Of a DNA stretch of 14,097 nucleotides, positions 1-5,797 are shown piece after piece (within the stretch, counting starts at the first letter, position 1; each line of letters starts with the position of its first letter). Made by a program: the position numbers and the translations under genes. The notes below the pieces were generated by a model. It worked only from the letters and a program-made list of their open reading frames with translations. It ran no database searches and was not told where the DNA came from. The DNA is taken from contig JASHSA010000135.1 in the NCBI GenBank assembly GCA_030037035.1, positions 1 through 14,097 of the forward strand, given 5' to 3'. The DNA is from Thermoplasmata archaeon (GTDB lineage: Archaea; Thermoplasmatota; Thermoplasmata; Lutacidiplasmatales; UBA184).

Positions 1-276
1 GTCCACGTCGCGATCTCCTCGTACGTCGGCGTTCCGTCGAAGTTCGGGCTCACCGGCTACGAGCTCGCGGCGCTGGTGACCGTCGTCGGGCTGATCATCC
101 TCGGGATCGCGGTCGCGCTCTGGAGGCTCAGGCTCTGGGCGCTCGTCCTCGGCCTGCTGTTCCTGCTGTACGAGCTCGTCTCCTACGCCTACGCCGGACA
201 CTACGAGTCGCTCGGCTTCCTGCTTGCCCTCGTCATCTTCGTCTACCTGCTCGCGGTCAATCGTCACTTCCGCTGA
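1..276 (+). CDS. C-terminal part of an unidentified membrane protein (truncated by window edge)
   Basis: The frame is open from the first base to a TGA at 274-276, giving 91 residues. A GTG at 76 could serve as a start, but the upstream codons also encode plausible protein with no stop, so the gene most likely begins outside the window. What is visible is about three hydrophobic helices: one over residues 20-42 (around ALVTVVGLIILGIAVALW), one over about 44-62, and one over about 68-85 ending in a basic tail, NRHFR. It is therefore an integral membrane protein or the membrane part of one. I do not recognise the family. It is followed by a 66-nt gap carrying the promoter of the next gene, so it is probably the end of its own transcription unit. 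Confidence 0.6.
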   Translation, partial: VHVAISSYVGVPSKFGLTGYELAALVTVVGLIILGIAVALWRLRLWALVLGLLFLLYELVSYAYAGHYESLGFLLALVIFVYLLAVNRHFR

Positions 277-299
277 GCGCCCGCCGGGGCGACGTCCCC

Positions 300-305
300 G
301 TTATC
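300..305 (+). promoter_or_regulatory. TATA-like element GTTATC upstream of the FAH-family gene
   Basis: An AT-rich hexamer, GTTATC, lies in otherwise almost pure GC sequence, with its last base 37 nt before the ATG at 343. The same element recurs upstream of several other genes here. The spacing implies a very short 5' leader of roughly 10 nt. Confidence 0.45.
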
Positions 306-342
306 AACGCCCCCGCGTCGACCGCCCCCGGGTCCGGGCACG

Positions 343-1347
343 ATGAAGCTCGTCCATTTCACGCTCCAGGAGCAGTTCCACTTCGGGATGGTCACGGACG
401 CGAACGAGTACGTCGACCTCGACACCGCCTGCCGCGACTACTACGGCGTCAACCCGGTGAAGGGCGCCGACCCGAGCCGCTTCCGCGACATGCAGGCGTT
501 CTTTTCGGGCGGCGCCGACTCGGTCGTGCTGACGCGGAAGATCCTCGAGTACATCGACCGCCGCCGTGCGATGGGCTGGACCCCCCGCGCCGCCACCGGG
601 GCCCGGTACCTGTTCAAGGCGGAGGAAGGGATCAAGCTCCTCGCCCCGGTCGTCCACGGGCAGAAGATCTACTGCCTCGCGCAGAACTCGAGGAGCCACC
701 TCGCCGAGCAGGGCAAGCCGCCGCCGGCCCGGCCGTACGTCTTCACCCGCTTCTTCAACTCCCTGGTCGGGCCGAGCGAGTCGCTCGTCCTCAGCGCGAG
801 CGGGACGTTCCCGGACGTCGAGCTCGAGCTTGCGTGCGTGATCGGCCTGCGGGGCAAGCGGATCCCGGCGGCGAAGGCGATGGAGCATGTCGCCGGCTAC
901 ACGATCGCGCTCGACATGGGCTACCGCGACCTGCAGTACCCGGCGGAGGGGCCGGTCGACTGGGTGATGGGCAAGGGGTTCGACGCGACGATGGCCGTCG
1001 GGCCGTGGGTCGTGCCGAAGGAGGAGGTCGGCGAGCCGTACCCGCTCGCGATGGAGCTCAAGGTCGGCGGCACGACGCGCCAGAAGGGCGACACGTCCGA
1101 CTACGTCTTCCGGATCCCGGAGATCCTCGCGCACCTCTCCCAGGGGATCACCCTCGAGCCCGGCGACCTCGTCTCGCTCGGCAGCCTCGGCGGCGTCCCC
1201 GGCTTCGAGTTCGGCAAGGAGAGCCGGCGGCTGAAGGCCGGCGACCAGATCGAGGCGTCGATCGACAGGGTCGGGCGCCTGCTCATGCCGGTGAAGGCCG
1301 AAGCGCCGCTTCCCCCCGCAGCACCAGGAACAGCGCCTGCGGCGTAG
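343..1347 (+). CDS. Fumarylacetoacetate hydrolase (FAH) family protein
   Basis: This is a metal-dependent FAH-fold enzyme of 334 residues. The family hydrolyses, decarboxylates or hydrates 2-oxo acid and beta-diketone compounds in aromatic, sugar-acid and related catabolism. The catalytic domain runs from about residue 90 to 317. The likely metal ligands are E160 and E162 (FPDVELELACVIG) and D191 (ALDMGYRDLQ); the E162-D191 spacing matches the E-x-E...D pattern of FAHD1-type enzymes. GK at 210-211 and the later GDTSDYVF, SQGITLEPGDLVSLG and LKAGD segments are also family hallmarks. Residues 1-90 are an extended N-terminal region, longer than in the minimal family members. The last 16 residues are Ala/Pro-rich and are encoded antisense to the end of priS. 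Substrate cannot be told from sequence; a 2-keto-3-deoxy-sugar-acid dehydratase or acylpyruvase are both possible. The ATG at 343 sits soon after a TATA-like element. Confidence 0.85.
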   Translation: MKLVHFTLQEQFHFGMVTDANEYVDLDTACRDYYGVNPVKGADPSRFRDMQAFFSGGADSVVLTRKILEYIDRRRAMGWTPRAATGARYLFKAEEGIKLLAPVVHGQKIYCLAQNSRSHLAEQGKPPPARPYVFTRFFNSLVGPSESLVLSASGTFPDVELELACVIGLRGKRIPAAKAMEHVAGYTIALDMGYRDLQYPAEGPVDWVMGKGFDATMAVGPWVVPKEEVGEPYPLAMELKVGGTTRQKGDTSDYVFRIPEILAHLSQGITLEPGDLVSLGSLGGVPGFEFGKESRRLKAGDQIEASIDRVGRLLMPVKAEAPLPPAAPGTAPAA

Positions 1348-2551
1348 GGAGCTCGTCGGTCGCGCCCTGGGGACGGTGGAGGCCGCCGCCCGGGAACGGA
1401 TAGCGGACGTCGGCGAGCAGCGTCACCGGGGTCGTTCCGTCGGCCGGGGCCTCCAGGCCCGCGTCCCGGAATGGGTCGAACGCGTCGACCTCCTCCCGAC
1501 GGAGCGGCACGACGCGGAAGCCGGTCCCCCCGTGGAGGGAGCCGGGCAGCCGGATGAGGCGGTGGACGTCCGTCGTCACCGGGGCGTCGGTCTCCGCCTG
1601 GACCTCCACGGCGGCGTGACGCACGACCGCGTCCAGGAACGCCTCCGGCGACGAGCGCTTCGGGAAGACGTCCAGCGCGAGGCTCGAGCGGATCTGTTGC
1701 GCCCGCCCCTTCTCGAGGAGCTGCCGGGCCCAGCGGCGGGCCTCCTCGGCAGGGATCCCCCAGGAGGCGATCTCCTCCGCCGCGGCGTCCTTGCCGTCGC
1801 GCTCCCAGCGCGCGAGGAGCTCGAGGACGGCGCGGGTCGTCCGCCCCTTCCACCCCGGGGCGTCCGGGTCCGCCAGGCGGACGGTCCTGGCGAGGGGCCC
1901 CCGGCCCCGGTCGAGCGGTTCGTCGGCGTCGGCCCCCCCGACCGTGCGGCCGGCGCGGACGTCCTCGCGCCGCTCCTCCACCGCCTCGGACGGGTCGACG
2001 CCCGTGCCGAGGACGTAGTCGACGATCTCACGCCGCTCCGGGCTCGTCAGCGAGAGGAACCGCTCGTCGCGAACGTGCACGTGGTAGCCGCGGCCCCCGG
2101 AGAAGACGATCGACGTAGAACCCGGCCCGACGCCGAGGTCGCGGACGAGGAAGTCGTCGACCAGGGCGAGGAGCCGCTGCTTGACGAGCCGGAGCTGGCC
2201 GGCGTAGTCGAGCGCCTCCGCGCCGCGGAGGTGGTCGGCGTCGAGGTCGAAGATCAGGTCGGCGCCGAGCCACTCCTTCGCCGCCATCGTCGGCTCGGCC
2301 GGGCGCCGGTAGTAGGCGGAGGAGTAGTAGACGTGCCGCGGGACGTTCTCGCGAAGGTAGGCGTTAAGCGCCTCGGCGTCCGGGACGGTCGCGTGGCGGC
2401 GCATCTGGCTCGTCTCGGAGAACGGGAAGGCCGCGAGCTCCCGTCTCCCGAGGCGCTCCGGCGGCTCGACCGTGCGCTGCCGGTAGTAGGCGGCGAACCG
2501 CTCCCGGGCCCACGCGAGCGTGGCGGCGTCCAGGGGGACCGTCTTCGCCAT
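1283..2551 (-). CDS. priS: DNA primase small (catalytic) subunit PriS
   Basis: This is the catalytic subunit of the archaeal-eukaryotic primase, which synthesises primers for replication together with PriL (not in this window). It is 422 residues, slightly long for the family. Visible hallmarks are the N-terminal RHVYYSSAYYRRP region (72-83), KEWLGADLIFDLDADHL with the metal-binding D102 and D104, the nucleotide-binding motif SGGRGYHVHV (151-160), and the third motif around TTDVHRLIRLPGSLHGGTG (326-344) with D328 and R331/R334. Oddly, the protein has no cysteine at all: the segment after DADHL, where archaeal and eukaryotic homologues usually carry a Cys-rich zinc knuckle, is short and Cys-free. 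Residues about 190-290 form an insert-like helical region rich in charged residues. ATG start at 2551, 4 nt after the KH-protein stop, indicates co-transcription. Its 3' end overlaps the convergent FAH gene by 65 bp. Confidence 0.95.
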   Translation of the reverse strand: MAKTVPLDAATLAWARERFAAYYRQRTVEPPERLGRRELAAFPFSETSQMRRHATVPDAEALNAYLRENVPRHVYYSSAYYRRPAEPTMAAKEWLGADLIFDLDADHLRGAEALDYAGQLRLVKQRLLALVDDFLVRDLGVGPGSTSIVFSGGRGYHVHVRDERFLSLTSPERREIVDYVLGTGVDPSEAVEERREDVRAGRTVGGADADEPLDRGRGPLARTVRLADPDAPGWKGRTTRAVLELLARWERDGKDAAAEEIASWGIPAEEARRWARQLLEKGRAQQIRSSLALDVFPKRSSPEAFLDAVVRHAAVEVQAETDAPVTTDVHRLIRLPGSLHGGTGFRVVPLRREEVDAFDPFRDAGLEAPADGTTPVTLLADVRYPFPGGGLHRPQGATDELPTPQALFLVLRGEAALRPSPA

Positions 2552-2555
2552 CGGC

Positions 2556-3134
2556 CTACGGCCCGTCGGGGGCGCCGAGGTCCGGCGCGGTCGCCTCCTC
2601 CATCGCGGCGTCCCGCTTGAGACGCGCGAGGAGGTGGAAGACCGTCGAGTGCTCGCTGCCCCGCAGGAGCATCTCGACGGCCCGGCTCGCCCGCTCGAGC
2701 TGCTCCTCGTCGCCGATCAGCGCGACCGTCGAGCCGTAGACGCTCATCGAGCATCCGCTGAGCTCCTCGATGCGGGTGCGCGCCTTGCCCCCCGCGCCGA
2801 TCACGCGGGAGCGGATCCGCCGCAGCGCCGCCTTGTCGCGCCGGCCGGTCGCCAGCTTGATGTCGAGGATCCCGAGGAACGTGTTCTCCTTCGTGAGCCG
2901 CATCGCCCGCTCGGGCGAGAACCCCCGGCCGATCGCGAGGACGATGTCCCGGGCCTTCATCGCCGCGAGCGGGTCGGTCTCGGGGGAGGCGACGGTCACC
3001 TCGCCGTCCTCCGCGTCGATCTCGACGGCGGCCCCGGTCGCCTCGGCGATCGCGCGCCGCGTCCGTCCCCCCGGTCCGATCAGCGCGCCGACACGGTCCT
3101 CCGGGATGCGGGCGTACAGGACCGGCACGTTCAC
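2556..3134 (-). CDS. KH-domain RNA-binding protein, archaeal Dim2/Krr1(Pno1)-like
   Basis: A 192-residue protein with two KH domains, the architecture of archaeal relatives of Dim2/Pno1 and Krr1, which bind the 3' region of precursor small-subunit rRNA during ribosome maturation. The first KH domain opens with RIPEDRVGALIGPGGRTRR, with the GxxG loop GPGG at 20-23. The second has VIGAGGKARTRIEE, with GAGG at 113-116. The linking segment RAMRLTKENTFLGILDIK (77-93) resembles the conserved region between the two domains in this family. The last ~20 residues are acidic and Ala/Pro-rich. It begins with GTG at 3134, overlapping the rio1 stop in a GTGA 4-nt overlap, so translation is probably coupled. 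Adjacency to Rio1 kinase is the typical archaeal arrangement and supports the ribosome-biogenesis role. One Cys (C128) only. Confidence 0.88.
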   Translation of the reverse strand: MNVPVLYARIPEDRVGALIGPGGRTRRAIAEATGAAVEIDAEDGEVTVASPETDPLAAMKARDIVLAIGRGFSPERAMRLTKENTFLGILDIKLATGRRDKAALRRIRSRVIGAGGKARTRIEELSGCSMSVYGSTVALIGDEEQLERASRAVEMLLRGSEHSTVFHLLARLKRDAAMEEATAPDLGAPDGP

Positions 3135-3916
3135 GCCTCCGACGCCGGCGCGACGAGCCGGTCGCCGCCGACCGCCCGCAGGAACTCCGCGGGCTCGACG
3201 TCGTAGCCGAGGCGGCCCAGGAAGCGGCTGAAGTTCGTGAGGTCGCGCTCGAGGAGCCCGAGCGCCTGCGGGTGGTCGGTCCGCACCGACTGGGCGACGT
3301 CGATCACGACGACCCGCCCCTCGTGGTACAGCGTGTTGTACGGGGAGAGGTCGCCGTGGACGAGCTTCGCGTCGCGGATCATCCGGCCGAACTCGCGGAC
3401 GAGCTCCTCGTAGAGCGCGGCCGGCGCGTCGATCGGGACGTCCTTCAGGCGGGGCGCCGCGCCGTCGGCGTTCCCGATGTACTCCATCACCAGGACGTTG
3501 CGGTAGTGGCCGTACGGCACCGGTACGCGCACGCCGGCGTCGGCGAGCCGGCCGAGGATCGTGTGCTCCCGACGCGTCCAGGCGAAGATCAGTCCGCCGT
3601 AGTTCCGCGCGCTCGCCTCGCGACGGAGCTCCTCAAGGGCGTACGGAGGGAGGTGGCGGAACATCGTGTTCGAGATCCGGTAGATCTTCACCGCGCGCAG
3701 CTCCGTCCCCTTCGACGCCCGGAAGACGCCGCCCTCCTTGCCCTGGGAGATCGGATGGTCGAGAACGTCGAACAGCCCCTGGGTGACGAGGCGCGAGACC
3801 GCGAGCAGGGTCCCGTGGTCGAAGAACTCGTCGAGGAGCTTGCGTTGGCCGGCGTCCTTGCGGCGGTCCTCGACCCGCTCCCGTCGCGGGAAGACGACGT
3901 CCCTTGAGCGCGGCAC
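3131..3916 (-). CDS. rio1: Rio1-type serine/threonine protein kinase/ATPase
   Basis: A 261-residue atypical kinase of the RIO family, which acts as an ATPase-like switch in late small-subunit ribosome maturation. The nucleotide-binding loop is ISQGKEGGVF (56-65), replacing the more usual STGKEANVY. K77 in AVKIYRISNTMFR is the ATP-contacting lysine. The catalytic loop is LVHGDLSPYN (185-194) with D189 and N194. The metal-binding aspartate is D206 in VVIDVAQSV. HPQALGLLERDLTNFSRF (215-232) matches the Rio1 rather than the Rio2 C-terminal lobe, and the winged-helix domain of Rio2 is absent. Start chosen at GTG 3916 because a GAGGAG Shine-Dalgarno-like sequence lies 5 nt upstream (3922-3927). A weak TATA-like CTATG is near 3941-3945. 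First gene of the rio1-KH-priS operon. Confidence 0.93.
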   Translation of the reverse strand: MPRSRDVVFPRRERVEDRRKDAGQRKLLDEFFDHGTLLAVSRLVTQGLFDVLDHPISQGKEGGVFRASKGTELRAVKIYRISNTMFRHLPPYALEELRREASARNYGGLIFAWTRREHTILGRLADAGVRVPVPYGHYRNVLVMEYIGNADGAAPRLKDVPIDAPAALYEELVREFGRMIRDAKLVHGDLSPYNTLYHEGRVVVIDVAQSVRTDHPQALGLLERDLTNFSRFLGRLGYDVEPAEFLRAVGGDRLVAPASEA

Positions 3917-3921
3917 GCACG

Positions 3922-3927
3922 CTCCTC
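3922..3927 (-). promoter_or_regulatory. Shine-Dalgarno-like site deciding the rio1 start
   Basis: GAGGAG on the minus strand, 5 nt before the GTG at 3916 and only 1 nt before another GTG at 3920 that is in a different frame. It favours the 3916 start. Several other transcription-unit heads here look leaderless instead. Confidence 0.5.
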
Positions 3928-4000
3928 ACCGTCGCGCGCTCATAGTCTCTCCAATCGGCCGACCGGTGCGACGGCATCGGGAGACGTGCGACGCCGCCGG

Positions 4001-4408
4001 TCACTTCGCCGGCGGCGGGTCGCGGCCTCCGCGTCGGTCGACGACGTAGAGCGAAGACGGCCCGTGGAGCACGGCTTCGAGGCCGGCGACCACGGTGAGG
4101 GCGAGACCGGCGACGAAGCCGCCGCCGCTCACCGCCGAGAGCGCGCCGAGGACGATCAGCAGCAGCCCGACCGCGAGGCGCTGGCCCGGGTTCTCGTGGA
4201 GCGCGAACAGGACGGCGACGATCGCGACCCCGGTCGCGAGTCCCAGGCCGCCGAACTCGCCCGCCGACGCGGACGTCGTGGGGATCCCGACGCCGAACGG
4301 CTCGCTCCCGCCGGCGAGCAGGAAGAACGACTCGACCAGCACCAGGGTCGCCCCCAGGTAGGCGGGGAGGACGATGCCGGTCGGCGCCTCGGGGGCGATC
4401 GTCCTCAC
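4001..4408 (-). CDS. Small four-helix integral membrane protein, unknown function
   Basis: I call 135 residues from a GTG at 4408. The frame is open further upstream, but that part is Arg/Pro/Ser-rich with no membrane or domain character; a GTG at 4489 is an alternative start that would add 27 such residues. Predicted membrane helices lie at about 12-34, 53-71, 77-94 and 97-115. Between helices 2 and 3 is a short HENPGQR turn, and between helices 3 and 4 a VSGGGF glycine turn. The C-terminal tail is basic and Pro-rich, ending PPPAK, probably cytoplasmic. The HENP turn followed by a Gly-rich hairpin is reminiscent of small archaeal membrane proteins of the DUF6114 type, but I am not sure. It is divergent from the metalloprotein gene across a 220-nt region and lies 84 nt downstream of the rio1 start, pointing the same way. 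Confidence 0.55.
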   Translation of the reverse strand: MRTIAPEAPTGIVLPAYLGATLVLVESFFLLAGGSEPFGVGIPTTSASAGEFGGLGLATGVAIVAVLFALHENPGQRLAVGLLLIVLGALSAVSGGGFVAGLALTVVAGLEAVLHGPSSLYVVDRRGGRDPPPAK

Positions 4409-4569
4409 GCCGGAGGCGGCGCGACGCCGAGGGGCACGATCCCCGGGGGAACGGCTCGAGGCGGAGGCTCCGCCGGCGCTGCGCCCCACGACGTAAACAC
4501 GGGTTCCGGTCGCATAGCGTTGCCCGAGGCGGAGCGCGGTCGGCGGGACCGCCCGCCCGCGGCCCCGGT

Positions 4570-4586
4570 CCCCACGTGGCGTGGGG
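4570..4586. repeat. Inverted repeat CCCCACG-TGG-CGTGGGG
   Basis: A perfect 7-bp inverted repeat with a 3-nt centre, extendable by two G-T wobble pairs. It ends 11 nt before the TTTAT element of the metalloprotein gene, so it sits where an archaeal activator or repressor could bind. It could also be a chance GC palindrome, since the region is extremely GC-rich. Confidence 0.4.
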
Positions 4587-4597
4587 GTAAGTCGGGG

Positions 4598-4602
4598 TTT
4601 AT
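4598..4602 (+). promoter_or_regulatory. TATA-like element TTTAT of the metalloprotein gene
   Basis: TTTAT is the only AT-rich pentamer nearby and begins 31 nt before the ATG at 4629. Archaeal transcription normally starts about 25 nt after the TATA box, so the message is probably leaderless or nearly so. Confidence 0.55.
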
Positions 4603-4628
4603 GCGGGTCGGGGCCGCTGAAAGGGGTG

Positions 4629-5198
4629 ATGCCGCCGTTCCTCGGCCGCTCCGTGCCGGGCTCCGCGCGGGCCGGGCGCACGGCCCCGGCCGCTCCCGGG
4701 GCGGGCCGGCCGTTCCGCGGGGCGGACGAGCTGGACCGGCCCGCCGACTACGCGGCGGTCTACCGGGTCGTCCGGGCCGCGGTACGCCAGGTCCTGGGCG
4801 TCGAGCGTCCCGGTCTCGGCCTCGCGCTCTCCAATCTCCCCCCGCAGCTCGGGGCGTACTGGCAGGTCACCGGCAACCTGATCGTCCTCAACGAAACGCT
4901 GGTGCGGGCGATGCGCGCCGAGGCCCGCTCTCCCCTCGAGCTCAACTCGTTCGTCTTCGTCGTGCTGGCACACGAATACCTGCACGCGCTCGGCTACCTG
5001 GACGAGGGGGTCGTCCGCCGCGTCACGGCGCGGGTCGCCCGGGGGGTCTTCGGTCCGGAGCATCCGGCGGTGCGGATGGCGGAGGGGAACCTCTGGGCGA
5101 TGTACCCGTTCCTCGCGTACGCCCCGCCGGGCGACGGGCGCCAGTTCCGGGTCGTCCGCGGCTTCGACCTCTCCAGTTCGGAGACGTACATCCGCTAG
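4629..5198 (+). CDS. Predicted zinc metalloprotein with HExxHxxGxxD motif
   Basis: A 189-residue protein with a zincin-type zinc-binding motif, LAHEYLHALGYLD, at 113-125: H115 and H119 as ligands, E116 as catalytic base, then G122 and D125 in the HExxHxxGxxD arrangement. Upstream, GAYWQVTGNLIVLNETL (75-91) looks like the edge-strand/helix segment that precedes the active-site helix in many zincins. Residues 1-38 are low-complexity Ala/Pro/Arg/Gly and probably disordered; there is no clear signal peptide or membrane helix, so it is likely cytoplasmic or membrane-associated through its neighbours. Start chosen at ATG 4629 because a TATA element lies 31 nt upstream; an in-frame GTG at 4581 lies upstream of that element and was rejected. 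It ends 49 nt before nfeD. I cannot name the family, and proteolytic activity is inference. Confidence 0.75.
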   Translation: MPPFLGRSVPGSARAGRTAPAAPGAGRPFRGADELDRPADYAAVYRVVRAAVRQVLGVERPGLGLALSNLPPQLGAYWQVTGNLIVLNETLVRAMRAEARSPLELNSFVFVVLAHEYLHALGYLDEGVVRRVTARVARGVFGPEHPAVRMAEGNLWAMYPFLAYAPPGDGRQFRVVRGFDLSSSETYIR

Positions 5199-5212
5199 GC
5201 GGGGCCAGGGCG

Positions 5213-5220
5213 CTTTTTTT
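5213..5220 (+). terminator. T8 tract, likely terminator of the metalloprotein gene
   Basis: Eight consecutive T residues start 14 nt after the TAG at 5196-5198. Oligo-T in the non-template strand is the intrinsic termination signal of archaeal RNA polymerase, and no comparable tract was noticed elsewhere in the window. It merges with the TATA-like element of the next gene. Confidence 0.45.
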
Positions 5221-5223
5221 ATC
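5217..5223 (+). promoter_or_regulatory. TATA-like element TTTTATC of the NfeD-like gene
   Basis: This is the end of the T tract plus ATC; the TTTAT core starts 30 nt before the ATG at 5248, the same spacing as at several other genes here. A leaderless transcript is expected. Confidence 0.55.
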
Positions 5224-5247
5224 TCCCGCCCCGCGGTCCGGAGCGCG

Positions 5248-5718
5248 ATGGCCGCGGTCGACGTGTCGGTCGGGATCCTGATCATCCTCATCGGGGGGGC
5301 GTTCTTCACGATCGAGATCTTCCACCCGGGCGCGCTCCTGCTCATCCCCGCGACGATCATGATCGTCGGAGGGTTCCTCTACCTGCTGATCCCGAGCGTG
5401 CTGCTCCGCAGCATCTGGGGACCGATCGCGATCCTGGTCGCGGCGCTGATCGCGACGATCGTCACGATGCTCTACTACCGCTGGCTCGCCGGGGTGCACC
5501 CGCCGCTCTCGACGACCTCCGGCGGCCTCGTCGGCGAGGAGGCGGTCGTCATCGCCGACGTCGTCCCGAACACGCTCCGCGGCAAGGTCCGGATTCGCTC
5601 GGAGGTCTGGTCGGCGCGGTCCGACGCCCCGATCCCGGCCGGCACCCGGGTCCGCGTGGTCGCGGGCGAGGGCGTCTCCGTGACGGTCGAGCCGGTCCCG
5701 CCGCCCCCGAACTCCTGA
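5248..5718 (+). CDS. nfeD: NfeD-like membrane protein (short form, without protease domain)
   Basis: A 156-residue protein with three predicted membrane helices (about 6-25, 28-50, 55-77) followed by a soluble C-terminal OB-fold (about 92-149), the layout of short NfeD proteins. The OB part shows GGLVGEEAVVIADV, LRGKVRIRSEVWSA and the final strand GEGVSVTVEP typical of the family. Long NfeD proteins carry an N-terminal ClpP-like serine protease; here it is missing. NfeD proteins are encoded beside SPFH/stomatin proteins in bacteria and archaea and are thought to act with them in membrane microdomain organisation or quality control. That arrangement holds here, with the SPFH gene 79 nt downstream. 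The ATG start is fixed by the TATA element 30 nt upstream. The C-terminus is a Pro-rich tail of seven residues. Confidence 0.88.
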   Translation: MAAVDVSVGILIILIGGAFFTIEIFHPGALLLIPATIMIVGGFLYLLIPSVLLRSIWGPIAILVAALIATIVTMLYYRWLAGVHPPLSTTSGGLVGEEAVVIADVVPNTLRGKVRIRSEVWSARSDAPIPAGTRVRVVAGEGVSVTVEPVPPPPNS

Positions 5719-5747
5719 GCGCGCGCGCCCCGCGAGCGGACCTGAAC

Positions 5748-5753
5748 GTTATC
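5748..5753 (+). promoter_or_regulatory. TATA-like element GTTATC of the SPFH gene
   Basis: GTTATC lies in the 79-nt gap after nfeD, its last base 44 nt before the ATG at 5798. This suggests that the SPFH gene has its own promoter with a leader of about 20 nt, in addition to any readthrough from nfeD. Confidence 0.4.
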
Positions 5754-5797
5754 TGCGTCGGGGCGGTGCGGGCGGCGCCCTCGGGGGCGGTGCGGGG

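Larger units (their letters stand above)
4409..4628. other. Divergent intergenic region, 220 nt
   Basis: This separates the leftward small membrane protein from the rightward metalloprotein. It holds one clear TATA-like element for the rightward gene (4598-4602), a hairpin-capable inverted repeat just upstream of it (4570-4586), and a weak AT-rich GTTTACG on the minus strand (4492-4498) that might serve the leftward gene. No RNA gene or other ORF with convincing composition was seen. Confidence 0.5.

Noticed and set aside
1376..2620. 414-residue plus-strand ORF opposite priS
   Set aside because: Shadow of priS: no domain, composition dominated by Arg, Val, Glu and Leu.
4581..4628. Longer start (GTG 4581) for the HExxH protein
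   Set aside because: It lies upstream of the TATA-like element at 4598-4602, which fits a transcript starting near the ATG at 4629.
4409..4681. Upstream extension of the small membrane protein to ATG 4681 (226 residues)
   Set aside because: The extra 91 residues are low-complexity Arg/Pro/Gly/Ser and would overlap the start and the promoter of the divergent metalloprotein gene.
3986..5281. 431-residue plus-strand ORF spanning three annotated units
   Set aside because: It crosses a small membrane protein, a promoter region and the metalloprotein in a different frame, and is Arg/Gly/Pro-rich throughout; GC-driven open frame.
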